DNA of 35,252 nt from an uncultured Bacilli bacterium (GTDB taxonomy: Bacteria; Bacillota_I; Bacilli_A; RF39; UBA660): the NCBI GenBank assembly GCA_934096405.1, contig CAKOLW010000015.1, positions 1 to 35,252 on the forward strand. Reading direction: 5' to 3'. The notes below the pieces were generated by a model. It searched no databases and was not told where the DNA came from. It saw only the letters and a list, made by a program, of their open reading frames with translations. Made by a program: the position numbers and the translations under genes. This document shows, one piece after another, positions 8,037 to 16,271 of the stretch (position 1 is the stretch's first letter; the number at the start of each line of letters is the position of its first letter).

Positions 8037-9147
8037 TACTTTAGAAAAAGAGATTTTATCTTTAAATAAATGTATTGTATTTAACAACGCAAAACTAAAT
8101 ACAATTGTCTATACTAAACAAAATTCATTCTACAATGACTTGACAAAATTTTCAAAAGTATTCAATGATTTGTTTAAATCGGATAATAATAATAATAATA
8201 TATTGAAATGCTATTTAATCGAAGATGAGAAAATTTATTATTTATTAACTGATTATTTAATCAATGGAAATTTAATAACTACTTCAGCACTAGATAAATT
8301 TAATAATGCAACAATTAACACGTCTTTAGCAAAATGTTCAAAAGATCATTCTTATTATTTTATTAAATGCTACGATTATTTTATTTATGTTTTTGATAAA
8401 AAAAAGAAAAAATGTTATATGATTGTAAAAAACAATAAAAAAGCATTAACAATGATTAATATATTAATTTTGACACCTTATTTATTATATGGGGAATTAT
8501 ATGCCGTACATGGTGGATTAGTAACTAATGGAAATTGTAATGTTCTTATTAATAATTCAAGCTTAGGCGGAAAAACCACATTTGCTATATTGTTTGCAAG
8601 TAATGGTTGGAAAATAATAACTGAAGAAACTACATACATAACAAAAAATGGGGAAATTTTACCTTTTAATATTAGAAATTATTTTAACATACGTATTGGA
8701 ACATATTTGAACTTTTTAGACTTTTTTGTAAGTAAAAACATAATTATTGAAAATTTCATTAAATTGAAAGGAAAAACGTCTGATGAATTATTTAATATAG
8801 GTAAAGAGGGACAAACATCAATTGATTTTGATAAAATTGGAGCTTATGAAAAATTAAATAATAAATACATAACAACCTCATTAAAAGTAACAATACAAAA
8901 TAATCAACATTTTGAAATTTTAAAATGTTCTCCGTTAGAAAATGTTAAGTCCTTTTTAGAATTAAGTCTTGCACCTACTGTTTTATTATTCGAAGAATTA
9001 TTGAATTTTGATATTGTTAATAAAAAGAAACGAGAAAATAATTTAAAAAGTATTTTTAAGATGACTAATTCGTATATTATAAATTCTAATTTTGATTATA
9101 AAAAACAATTTAAACAAATAGAATGCTTAACAAAAAAGGAATATTGA
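8020..9147 (+). CDS. HPr kinase/phosphorylase-like P-loop protein
   Basis: A 375-residue protein whose middle (about residues 155-205) reads YAVHGGLVTNGNC, then VLINNSSLGGKTTFA and IITEETTYI. This is the pattern of the HPrK-like fold: a P-loop, then an acidic strand in place of SDDL. The first Gly of the Walker A motif is Asn, but GGKTT is kept, so ATP binding is likely. It is not a true HprK: the N-terminal domain differs and no HPr signature loop was seen. Relatives in paeninodin-type clusters phosphorylate the end of a precursor peptide. It starts inside the preceding nucleotidyltransferase gene with AAAGGAAAG upstream, so the two are co-translated. Confidence 0.75.
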   Translation: MKNAINTLEKEILSLNKCIVFNNAKLNTIVYTKQNSFYNDLTKFSKVFNDLFKSDNNNNNILKCYLIEDEKIYYLLTDYLINGNLITTSALDKFNNATINTSLAKCSKDHSYYFIKCYDYFIYVFDKKKKKCYMIVKNNKKALTMINILILTPYLLYGELYAVHGGLVTNGNCNVLINNSSLGGKTTFAILFASNGWKIITEETTYITKNGEILPFNIRNYFNIRIGTYLNFLDFFVSKNIIIENFIKLKGKTSDELFNIGKEGQTSIDFDKIGAYEKLNNKYITTSLKVTIQNNQHFEILKCSPLENVKSFLELSLAPTVLLFEELLNFDIVNKKKRENNLKSIFKMTNSYIINSNFDYKKQFKQIECLTKKEY

Positions 9148-9163
9148 AATACAATATTCCTTT
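9135..9163. terminator. Bidirectional terminator between the island and trpS
   Basis: The arms AAAGGAATATTG (9135-9146) and CAATATTCCTTT (9152-9163) pair perfectly around a 5-base loop. On the minus strand a TTTTTTG tract follows directly, ending trpS. On the plus strand a T run follows about 12 bases later, ending the kinase gene. Confidence 0.85.
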
Positions 9164-10301
9164 ATCTAGTTATTGTTTTTTTTTCCTCATCATGTATTGC
9201 TGCATATTTTTCTACTTGGCTTTTAATCAATTCATAATCTTCTCTATAATTTAATCCCATAGCACTTTTTACTTTGTTTAAAGTTTCTGCGGCCTTTTTT
9301 CTTGCCTTATCACTTCCAGAAAATAAAATTTGATAAACTTCGGGAATATGTTTTTCTAATTCGTGACGTCTTGCTCTAATCGGAGCTAATGTATCTTCTA
9401 AAACGTAATTTAAGAATTTTTTTACTTTCATATCTCCTAATCCACCACGTTCATAATGTGCTTTTAATTCATCTAAATTTTTATATTCCAATTCTCCAGT
9501 TAATGGGTTTTTAAAATATTCTTCAAAATGTTTATTCTTACTAAAAGCTGTCAAATAAATAAATACTGGATTTCCCTCTGTGACACCTGGATCTTGAACT
9601 CTTAAATGATTTGGATCAGTAAACATTCCCATTACTTTTCTCTTTACTTCTTCCTTGCTATCTGCTAAGTAAATACAATTTCCTATAGATTTGCTCATTT
9701 TTGCTTGTCCATCAGTGCCCGGCAATCTATGACAAGCAACATTTTTTGGTAAAACTGCTGTAGGTTCAACCAATGTTTCTCCATACAATCTGTTAAATGT
9801 TCTAACAATTTCTCTAGTTTGTTCTATCATAGGTAATTGGTCATCACCTACAGGTACAATATTAGCATTAAAGGCTGTTATATCGGCTGCTTGACTTATA
9901 GGATATGTTACAAAACCTACTGGTAAAGTGTTTTGAAAATTTCTATACATAATTTCTTGTTTAACAGTCGGATTTCTTTGTAGTCTAGCCATTGTAACCA
10001 AATTCATATAATAAAATGTTAAATCACTTAATTCAGGTACTTCAGATTGTAAGAAAATAACACACTTGCTTGGATCTATACCGCATGATAGATAATCTAA
10101 GGCAACTTCTATCACATTATCTTTAACTTTTTGAATATTTCCTGAGTTGTCAGTCGTTGCTTGAGCATCAGCAATTTCAATGTACATTTCATCAAAATTT
10201 CCTGAATTTTGTAATTGTACTCTTTGGGATAAAGATCCAACTAAATGTCCTAAATGTAATCTTCCTGTTGGTCTATCACCAGTTAAAATAATATTTTTCA
10301 T
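9162..10301 (-). CDS. trpS: Tryptophanyl-tRNA synthetase
   Basis: Class I synthetase that charges tRNA-Trp. The nucleotide-binding segment is GDRPTGRLHLGHLVGS (HIGH variant), and the second signature is AKMSKSIGNCIYL. Other TrpRS blocks are AFNANIVPVGDDQLP and LPGTDGQAKMSKS. At 379 residues it is slightly longer than the classic 330-residue enzyme because of a longer C-terminal helical part. The start at 10301 is supported by AAGGAGGGGG. The HAD gene lies upstream on the same strand with a short gap, so it is probably the last gene of the GNAT - synthetase-like - HAD - trpS operon. No T-box was seen in front of it. Confidence 0.95.
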   Translation of the reverse strand: MKNIILTGDRPTGRLHLGHLVGSLSQRVQLQNSGNFDEMYIEIADAQATTDNSGNIQKVKDNVIEVALDYLSCGIDPSKCVIFLQSEVPELSDLTFYYMNLVTMARLQRNPTVKQEIMYRNFQNTLPVGFVTYPISQAADITAFNANIVPVGDDQLPMIEQTREIVRTFNRLYGETLVEPTAVLPKNVACHRLPGTDGQAKMSKSIGNCIYLADSKEEVKRKVMGMFTDPNHLRVQDPGVTEGNPVFIYLTAFSKNKHFEEYFKNPLTGELEYKNLDELKAHYERGGLGDMKVKKFLNYVLEDTLAPIRARRHELEKHIPEVYQILFSGSDKARKKAAETLNKVKSAMGLNYREDYELIKSQVEKYAAIHDEEKKTITR

Positions 10302-10328
10302 CTTCCCCCTCCTTGTTTAGAAATTATA

Positions 10329-11132
10329 TCACATTTCGATTTCATTGTCAATTTTTTTTAAAAATGTTGGTAAATCATTTAATGGTATATACTTATCTGA
10401 TAAGTTAATTAATTCTTGTGGCGGTTTATCATATCCTGTAGCAACTTTTAAATAACAATTTAATTTGAACATATCAATATCGTTCATATCATTTCCTATT
10501 ATTAAAATTTTATTCAAATCTATATTTAATAAATTAGATATTTTTTCAACGCCAAAGCCTTTATTTATATTTTTATTGCAAATTGAATGAAACTCATTTT
10601 CAGAAACAACAACATGAAAATTTTCAAAAATTTTATCTTTATTTTTTACATTATAATTTAATCCGCGTGTTGTTATTCTACATATATTATTGATATCTAT
10701 ATTTTCTAAAAATAAATCTACATCATCATAAATTTCTTCACTATAAAACCATGGTTGTGTTAAATCTTCTGTTAATTTTTTGTTTCCTCTTAAAAATTTA
10801 TATTTATGTGTTTTTAAATCTACATAGGCCAAAAACTCAAAACTATATCTTTTTACTATATTTTTAATTAAATTAACAGATTCTTCAGCATCCATTTTAT
10901 CATTATAAACTATTTTACCATCTTTAGTAACTAATACTGCTCCATTTTCACAAATAAATGGATAATGTATATTTATTTCTTTCAGCACAGCAAGTCCGCC
11001 ATAGTAACCTTTTCCAGTACAAAATGAAAAATCAAAATTCTTTAAGTTTTCTAAAGTTTTTAAAAGTTCTGTATTTATAAATCCTTTTCTTGTTATAATA
11101 CCACTCATATCACATATTATCAATTTTTTCAT
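10329..11132 (-). CDS. Cof-type HAD hydrolase with altered motif I
   Basis: Haloacid dehalogenase hydrolase of the Cof/sugar-phosphatase type (C2 cap), 267 residues. Motif I reads ICDMSGII, motif II FSFCTGKG, then a cap with FICENGA, motif III Lys near FGVEKISNLL, and motif IV IIGNDMNDIDMF. In active family members motif I is DxDG; here the second Asp, the general acid/base, is Ser. It may therefore be slow, or act as a binding protein. The start is the ATG at 11132 with AGGTGA; an earlier ATG at 11162 lies inside the preceding gene. It sits between a synthetase-like gene (13-base gap) and trpS. Confidence 0.8.
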   Translation of the reverse strand: MKKLIICDMSGIITRKGFINTELLKTLENLKNFDFSFCTGKGYYGGLAVLKEINIHYPFICENGAVLVTKDGKIVYNDKMDAEESVNLIKNIVKRYSFEFLAYVDLKTHKYKFLRGNKKLTEDLTQPWFYSEEIYDDVDLFLENIDINNICRITTRGLNYNVKNKDKIFENFHVVVSENEFHSICNKNINKGFGVEKISNLLNIDLNKILIIGNDMNDIDMFKLNCYLKVATGYDKPPQELINLSDKYIPLNDLPTFLKKIDNEIEM

Positions 11133-11145
11133 AAATTTCACCTGC

Positions 11146-12324
11146 TTATTTAAACAATTCATTATACGTATTTATCAAATCATTGTTTTTAGATTTATCC
11201 CACATTTTCTTGATTTCTAAAAAGAACTTATAATACTTTTCTTTATAATATTGCCATTGTGCATAATCTTTTTCAAGAAAACTAAATGCCGATTTTGCTT
11301 TTTCTATTTCTTCATAATTCCAATTTGAAGCCAATGTTATCATTTCTAAAATTACTTTTTCATTTCTTCTTCCGCACTTAACAATTTTATCATATAGTTC
11401 TTCATCTGAGTCGCCTAAGTTTATTGATGACTCTTTAATACTTTTCGACATTTTAACATATGGAAATAAGCCACTAATTAATTTTCCATATAAGGCACCT
11501 ACTTGTGCTTCTTTTTCAACTAGATTGTTTAATCCACCATTTTTTTGTTTTAGTCTTTCTATTGTTACACGAGCTAAGTAAGGATATAAATGTTCTTCTA
11601 GTCCAGCCGTTACTATTACACCTTTTTTCTTATCTCTTATAATTGGTAATACAATATCGGCTGTAGTATAAACCATGCTGACCATTGTTGAATAATCATT
11701 TCCGAGTAAGTTTAATCTTTTATACATCTCATCAGTTGCTTCGCCATCTGCAAAATCGCTTACTTTTAATACACTAGATATTATAGAGAAAGTTCTAGCA
11801 TGGTCTAAATAATTATGTGTCCTTATTTCACCATTATTCTCGTCAAATCCCAACTTTTTAATAAAATTAATAAATTGATGGGTGTAGTTAAGCAATTCAT
11901 TAAAAGACTTTTGCCTCGAATTTAGAGCACTAAGTTCAGATATAATTATATGTGTATATATACCTGTTTCTCTTTGCATTTCTAGTATTTTAAATAAAGA
12001 TGAAAGAGTACCTGCAGTTGGTGGATTTGTTGGACCAAATCCCGTAACTAAGGCTAGATTTTCGCAGGCATTACTAAATAATTCTTTAGTTCCATCATAA
12101 CAACAATATTTACTAGCTAGTTCACCATTTATTCCATATCCATGTAAATTTATTTCTGATAAATTTTTTTTGTAACCATGTGATTCAATTATTGAGTTAA
12201 TTTTTTTTTGTGAATATTCTAAGTCTTTAAGTGCATACTTATAGTCACTGGCTACCTCTTCTATTGATTTGTTTTGCTTCAAAGCAAGTTCTTTTAGTTC
12301 TTCATCTGTTATATCAAAGTTCAT
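11146..12324 (-). CDS. Class Ic aminoacyl-tRNA synthetase-like protein (TrpRS/TyrRS fold)
   Basis: A 392-residue protein with both marks of a class I synthetase. The first is VTGFGPTNPPTAGTLSSLFK at about residue 92, where HIGH is replaced by TAGT. The second is VKMSKSIKESSINLGDSDEE near residue 305, an intact KMSKS with the S-I-x-L-x-D pattern of archaeal/eukaryotic TrpRS. Between them VTAGLEEHLYPYLARVTIERL resembles the amino-acid pocket block of TrpRS/TyrRS. About 75 N-terminal residues are charged helix, and the C-terminus is helical. The ordinary trpS lies two genes downstream, so this is a paralogue or an enzyme repurposed to activate an amino acid for something else. Start: GAGGTG seven bases before the ATG at 12324. 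It is probably co-transcribed with the GNAT upstream. Confidence 0.7.
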   Translation of the reverse strand: MNFDITDEELKELALKQNKSIEEVASDYKYALKDLEYSQKKINSIIESHGYKKNLSEINLHGYGINGELASKYCCYDGTKELFSNACENLALVTGFGPTNPPTAGTLSSLFKILEMQRETGIYTHIIISELSALNSRQKSFNELLNYTHQFINFIKKLGFDENNGEIRTHNYLDHARTFSIISSVLKVSDFADGEATDEMYKRLNLLGNDYSTMVSMVYTTADIVLPIIRDKKKGVIVTAGLEEHLYPYLARVTIERLKQKNGGLNNLVEKEAQVGALYGKLISGLFPYVKMSKSIKESSINLGDSDEELYDKIVKCGRRNEKVILEMITLASNWNYEEIEKAKSAFSFLEKDYAQWQYYKEKYYKFFLEIKKMWDKSKNNDLINTYNELFK

Positions 12325-12342
12325 TTTTTCACCTCATGGTTA

Positions 12343-13164
12343 TTATAACATTATTTTTTTTCTTTTTCTACATGAGAAATTTATTAAAATATCTTTATCA
12401 ACATATCCTACATTTTTATATGCTTTGTTTGATGGAATATATTTATAATCTGTATAAAGTGAAACATGATTTCCTTCAGATAATACTTTGTTTGTTAAAA
12501 TATATATTAAGTTAGCTGCATATCCTTTACCTCTTTCTTCTGGTAAAGTGTACACTCCTGCGATTTTAGCATTTCCATCTGTTACGACGTATGATGCTTG
12601 CGCTACGATTTTACCTTCTTTATTTTTCCAAATGTAATATGTTCCTCTATTTAGTCTTTTCTCAACATCTCTTTTTGCTTCATCTATAGTTAGTTCTTTT
12701 ACATCACTTATTTCTCTAGATTCATCATATGTAAATTTTGTTAAAATATCTATATAATCTCTAGTAGCTAATTCAAAACTTCCATCAGTAAGTCTTGGCT
12801 TAACTGTTTTATCACACACTAAATATCCCATTTCAAAATAATAATCTCCTAAATATTGATAATTATCTTCTTTTAATAAATTATATAGTTCTCTTTTACA
12901 AGTAAATTTTGTATCAACATCTAATAAATATTTATTTATAGTTTCTTCTATTTCCGGTAATAAAGTTATATCAAAATTATCTTTTGTCCAAATCCATGTA
13001 GGCCATTCTTTACCACTTCTACATAATACATAATTTTCTTCATCACTATAAAGTTCAACTTGTTCAGTATTTATATTTTGTAATATTAAAAAAAATTTGT
13101 ATTTATCTTTTTTAAATTCTTTACTTTTAAATATTTTATTGTTAGATTTTATACTCTTTATCAT
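12343..13164 (-). CDS. GNAT-family N-acetyltransferase
   Basis: A 273-residue protein with an N-terminal domain of unknown role (about residues 1-130) and a C-terminal GNAT fold. The acetyl-CoA pyrophosphate loop is VYTLPEERGKGYAANLI (RxxGxGxA form), preceded by strands KIVAQASYVV and followed by SLYTDYKYIPSNKAYKNVGY, the usual N-K-Y end motif. The acceptor is unknown. It starts with AAGGAAGTG upstream and is the first gene of an operon continuing into the synthetase-like protein (18-base gap). Acetylation of an aminoacyl compound is a possible link between the two but is only a guess. Confidence 0.85.
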   Translation of the reverse strand: MIKSIKSNNKIFKSKEFKKDKYKFFLILQNINTEQVELYSDEENYVLCRSGKEWPTWIWTKDNFDITLLPEIEETINKYLLDVDTKFTCKRELYNLLKEDNYQYLGDYYFEMGYLVCDKTVKPRLTDGSFELATRDYIDILTKFTYDESREISDVKELTIDEAKRDVEKRLNRGTYYIWKNKEGKIVAQASYVVTDGNAKIAGVYTLPEERGKGYAANLIYILTNKVLSEGNHVSLYTDYKYIPSNKAYKNVGYVDKDILINFSCRKRKKIML

Positions 13165-13184
13165 ACGTTCACTTCCTTGTTACA

Positions 13185-13193
13185 ATTGTATCA
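13185..13193 (-). promoter_or_regulatory. Extended -10 promoter of the GNAT operon
   Basis: On the minus strand TGA is followed by TACAAT, about 20 bases before the start codon. No clear -35 is present. The -10 lies in the small palindrome TACAATTGTA. Confidence 0.45.
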
Positions 13194-13204
13194 CACTAAA
13201 TAAT

Positions 13205-13236
13205 AAAATAAAACTACTGACTTATTTAGTCAATAG
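13205..13236 (-). terminator. Intrinsic terminator of valS
   Basis: On the minus strand CTATTGACT (13228-13236) pairs with AGTCAGTAG (13214-13222), one wobble, loop of five, followed by TTTTATTTTATT. The valS stop codon lies within the stem. Confidence 0.7.
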
Positions 13237-15747
13237 TTCTAACATTTTCTTATCACTATCTAATTTTGTTCTTTCTTCATTAACAAGTTTTTCTGGAGCT
13301 TTATTAACAAAATTTTCATTAGATAATAAGTTTTCTCTTTTTAAAATATTTTGCTTTAATGTTTCTATTTGTTTTTCTTTTTGTAAGATATCTTCTTCAG
13401 TTATTTCTTTTTCATAGTATATAGATGCACTAAATCTTCCATAATTAACTTTATATTCTGTTATATTCATTTTATCTTCAATTATATTTTCATTTAGTTT
13501 TAACATATTTTTTATTAATGAATAATCTTCAGTGTTATTTAATTTAACTTTTAAATCTTTAGTTATGTTATTTTCTTGTTTAATATTTCTAAATGTTTTT
13601 ATAAATCCTATAGTATCTTCTATTAATTGTTCTTCTTTTTCAAAATTAAATTCTTTGTTTATTACTGGATAATCACTAATCATGATACTTTCATGATTTT
13701 TAATTGGTAACATACTATATATTTCTTCTGTTACAAATGGCATGAATGGATGCATCATTTTAATTATACTTGTTATTACATAACATAAAGTACTTTTAGT
13801 AGATGTTTCATTTAAACTAAATTTGCACATTTCAATATATGAATCACAGAAATCACTCCATATAAAGTCATATAAGGTTGCTCCTGCATTATTGAATTCG
13901 TATTTTTCCATTGATTTGGTAACATTATCTATTATTTTATTTAGTTTACTTAGTATCCATTTATCTTTGTTATCAATATTTGTGAAATCATATTGTTTTA
14001 AGTCTTCAATGTTCATTAAACAAAATCTACTAGCATTCCATAATTTGTTTATGAAGTTCCATGTTGATTTAACTTTTTCTTCATCATATCTTAGATCTTG
14101 ACCAGCAGCAGAAGATGTTGATAAGAAATATCTTAATGCATCACATCCATAGTCTTCAATTACATCCATTGGATCTACACCATTTCCAAGACTTTTACTC
14201 ATTTTTATTCCATTTTTATCACGAATTAATCCATGTATTAAGCAGTCTTTAAATGGACGAGTTTTTGTGAAATATAAACCTTGGAATGTCATTCTATTTA
14301 CCCAGAAAGGAATTATATCATAGCCTGTTACTAATACATTATTTGGATAGTATCTTTCTAATAATTTTGTTTCTTCTGGGAAACCTAATGTACTAAATGG
14401 CCATAAAGCACTTGAGAACCATGTATCTAAAACATCAGGATCTTGTACCCAACCTTCTTCTGTTGGAGGTTCTATTCCAACATATACTTGGTTATCTTTG
14501 TACCAAGCTGGAATTCTATGCCCCCACCATAATTGACGAGATATACACCAGTCATATGTTATTTCCATCCAGTGATTCATTATTTTTTCAAATCTTTCAG
14601 GAACAAAGTTAACTTTTGTGTCTTTATTTTTTTGATTTTCTAATACTTTGTCGGCTAGTGGTCTCATTTTTACAAACCATTGCTTAGACAAGTAAGGTTC
14701 AACCATAACTCCAGTTCTTTCTGAGTGTCCTACTGAGTGAGTTATTTCTTCAATACTTATTAACAGACCACTTTCTTTAAGATCGTTAACTAAAGCTTCT
14801 CTACATGCAAATCTGTCCATTCCTTTATATTTTAGTGCATTTTCATTCATAGTTCCATCTGTATTGATTACAATTATTCTTTCTAGATTATGTCTATTTC
14901 CTACTTCAAAGTCGTTAGGATCATGTGCTGGAGTTATTTTAACTACACCTGTTCCAAATTCTGGATCAGCATGTTCATCACCTATGATAGGAATTAGTTT
15001 GTTTACTATTGGTAATATACATTTTTTACCTATTAAGTCTTTATACCTTTCATCATTAGGATTAACGGCTACAGCTGTGTCACCAAATAATGTTTCTGGC
15101 CTAGTAGTGGCTACTTCTAAATACTTATCAGTACCTTCTATAAAGTATTTTATATGATAGAAAGCACCTGGTACATCTTTATATTCTACCTCTTCATTTG
15201 AAAGTGCAGTCATTGCTTCAGGATCCCAGTTAATAATTCTTTCACCACGATATATTAAACCATTATTATATAAAGTTACAAATACATGTTTAACTGCATC
15301 ACTTAAACCTTTGTCTAAAGTAAATCTTTCTTTAGTGTAATCAAGACTCAGTCCCATTTTTGCCCATTGTTTATGTATATTTTTTGCATATTCTTCTTTC
15401 CAATCCCATGCATATTTTAACCATTCATTTCTATCCATACTTCTTGGACTATATCCCATTTGTTTTAATTTAGCATCAACTTTAGCTTGAGTTGCAATTC
15501 CAGCATGATCCATACCAGGTAACCATAATGCATCATATCCTTGCATTCTTTTAAATCTAATAATGATATCTTGTAAAGTTGTATCCCAAGCGTGACCTAA
15601 ATGAAGAATTCCTGTAACATTTGGTGGTGGAATAACAATTGAATATGGTTTTTTTGATGTATCTCCACTTTCAAAATATTTATTTTTTAACCAAAATTCA
15701 TATTTACCATCTTCTACACTTTTGTGATCATATTTTTTATCTAACAT
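13222..15747 (-). CDS. valS: Valyl-tRNA synthetase
   Basis: Class I synthetase for valine, 841 residues. Signatures: PPPNVTGILHLGHAWD (HIGH) and GIKMSKSLGNGVDPMDV (KMSKS). The connective editing domain is between them (TTRPETLFGDTAVAV, GTGVVKITPAHDPNDF) with its threonine-rich site and Asp intact, so it should hydrolyse Thr-tRNA-Val. The Trp-Leu-Pro-Gly-Met-Asp-His-Ala-Gly block (WLPGMDHAGIATQ) is specific for ValRS. The C-terminus ends in the expected short coiled coil (ILQKEKQIETLKQN...). Start: GGAGGTATAG before the ATG at 15747. A T-box leader precedes the gene, so expression should rise when tRNA-Val is uncharged. Confidence 0.97.
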   Translation of the reverse strand: MLDKKYDHKSVEDGKYEFWLKNKYFESGDTSKKPYSIVIPPPNVTGILHLGHAWDTTLQDIIIRFKRMQGYDALWLPGMDHAGIATQAKVDAKLKQMGYSPRSMDRNEWLKYAWDWKEEYAKNIHKQWAKMGLSLDYTKERFTLDKGLSDAVKHVFVTLYNNGLIYRGERIINWDPEAMTALSNEEVEYKDVPGAFYHIKYFIEGTDKYLEVATTRPETLFGDTAVAVNPNDERYKDLIGKKCILPIVNKLIPIIGDEHADPEFGTGVVKITPAHDPNDFEVGNRHNLERIIVINTDGTMNENALKYKGMDRFACREALVNDLKESGLLISIEEITHSVGHSERTGVMVEPYLSKQWFVKMRPLADKVLENQKNKDTKVNFVPERFEKIMNHWMEITYDWCISRQLWWGHRIPAWYKDNQVYVGIEPPTEEGWVQDPDVLDTWFSSALWPFSTLGFPEETKLLERYYPNNVLVTGYDIIPFWVNRMTFQGLYFTKTRPFKDCLIHGLIRDKNGIKMSKSLGNGVDPMDVIEDYGCDALRYFLSTSSAAGQDLRYDEEKVKSTWNFINKLWNASRFCLMNIEDLKQYDFTNIDNKDKWILSKLNKIIDNVTKSMEKYEFNNAGATLYDFIWSDFCDSYIEMCKFSLNETSTKSTLCYVITSIIKMMHPFMPFVTEEIYSMLPIKNHESIMISDYPVINKEFNFEKEEQLIEDTIGFIKTFRNIKQENNITKDLKVKLNNTEDYSLIKNMLKLNENIIEDKMNITEYKVNYGRFSASIYYEKEITEEDILQKEKQIETLKQNILKRENLLSNENFVNKAPEKLVNEERTKLDSDKKMLELLTK

Positions 15748-15756
15748 TTCTATACC

Positions 15757-15965
15757 TCCAAAATAAAAAGATGATACCTAAAGGACGAAATCCGTGGTAC
15801 CACCTTAATTTATACTCTTATGCTTAACGTGCATTACTCGTTTTATTTTACTTTATTCAAATAAACACTCCTAAGCTACCTTCTAAAGTTTTATTATTAG
15901 TTTACACCAACCACTAACTCTCTTTAAAACTACACTTTATACTCCTCTTAGTCTTCGCTTTCTTG
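15757..15965 (-). promoter_or_regulatory. T-box riboswitch of valS (Val specifier)
   Basis: The minus strand carries the T-box core AAGGTGGTACCACGG followed by CGTCCTT, the antiterminator that pairs with the tRNA acceptor end. The alternative terminator is GGTGGTACC pairing with GGTATCATC and then TTTTTATTTT. Stem I shows CTAAG near its 5' base pairing with CTTAG, and directly before that CTTAG is GTA at 15877-15879, a Val codon in the specifier position. The leader runs about 200 bases to the valS ribosome site. Confidence 0.9.
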
Positions 15966-15970
15966 AAATG

Positions 15971-15999
15971 ATTATAACACAAAGACTCGTATTTGTGAA
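15971..15999 (-). promoter_or_regulatory. Promoter of the valS T-box leader
   Basis: On the minus strand: -35 TTCACA (15994-15999), a 17-base spacer, and TGT plus -10 TATAAT (15971-15976), an extended -10. Transcription would start near 15964. Confidence 0.8.
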
Positions 16000-16010
16000 G
16001 AAAAATTTTT

Positions 16011-16077
16011 ATGGAACAGGATGTTCTGGGTGTCTACCACCAAGTCGGGGGTTTAACCAACGAAAGGTGGTGAACGT
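16011..16077 (+). ncRNA. GC-rich structured 5' leader hiding a ribosome site
   Basis: About 60 bases here are roughly half G+C in a genome of about one quarter, a usual mark of structured RNA. GAACA-GGA-TGTTC (16014-16026) forms one hairpin. A longer one at 16036-16071 is built from ACCACC...GGTGGT, TCG...CGA and GGT...ACC with a GG/AA internal loop. The 3' arm GGTGGT is the ribosome site of the small ORF starting at 16078, so that ORF should be silent until the hairpin opens. It matches no riboswitch class I know. A clear plus-strand promoter was not found. Confidence 0.55.
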
Positions 16078-16193
16078 ATGAAGAAGAAAAGTTTTATTAT
16101 TAAGATTTTAATCGAATATTGTTCATTTTAATAGCGATAGTTTTAATAATTATTGCCATAAAAATAGACATCTATCCATTTAAAATAGGATAA
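16078..16193 (+). pseudogene. Small single-TM peptide ORF, toxin-like, with an apparent one-base frameshift
   Basis: From the ATG at 16078 the frame reads MKKKSFIIKILIEYCSF and stops at 16131. Shifting frame by one at about 16110 (one A missing from a short A run) instead continues as NRILFILIAIVLIIIAIK and then IDIYPFKIG, stop at 16191-16193. The joined 38-residue product has a basic start, one hydrophobic helix and a short tail, as in type I toxins. It may be a decayed gene, a sequencing error, or a genuine 17-residue peptide. A GGTGGTGA ribosome site seven bases upstream is locked in the leader hairpin, and an antisense RNA covers the 3' end. Confidence 0.45.
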
Positions 16194-16265
16194 ATGTCGT
16201 TACTGAATTTCGGTAGACATTCAGAATTGAATGTTCCTTTTTTATTATATGAAGATTTCTCTTCT
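16158..16265 (-). ncRNA. Candidate antisense RNA (type I antitoxin-like), about 105 nt
   Basis: A strong minus-strand promoter at 16272-16300 would start RNA near 16265. It would end at a terminator at 16167-16198: on the minus strand GACATTTATCC pairs with GGATAGATGTC over 11 positions (the central pair is G-U here but a C-A mismatch on the plus strand), followed by TATTTTTAT. Two further hairpins lie between (arms ACATTC/GAATGT and ACCG/CAGT). The RNA is fully complementary to the 3' end of the plus-strand small-ORF transcript. Confidence 0.55.
16216..16246 (+). terminator. Terminator of the small-ORF transcript
   Basis: GACATTC pairs with GAATGTT around AGAATT, followed by CCTTTTTTATT on the plus strand. 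This closes a plus-strand transcript of about 230 bases beginning near 16010. Confidence 0.6.
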
Positions 16266-16271
16266 ATATAC

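Noticed and set aside
8184..8202. Run of AAT triplets in the kinase-like gene
   Set aside because: A short in-frame Asn run in a very AT-rich gene; too short to be called a repeat locus.
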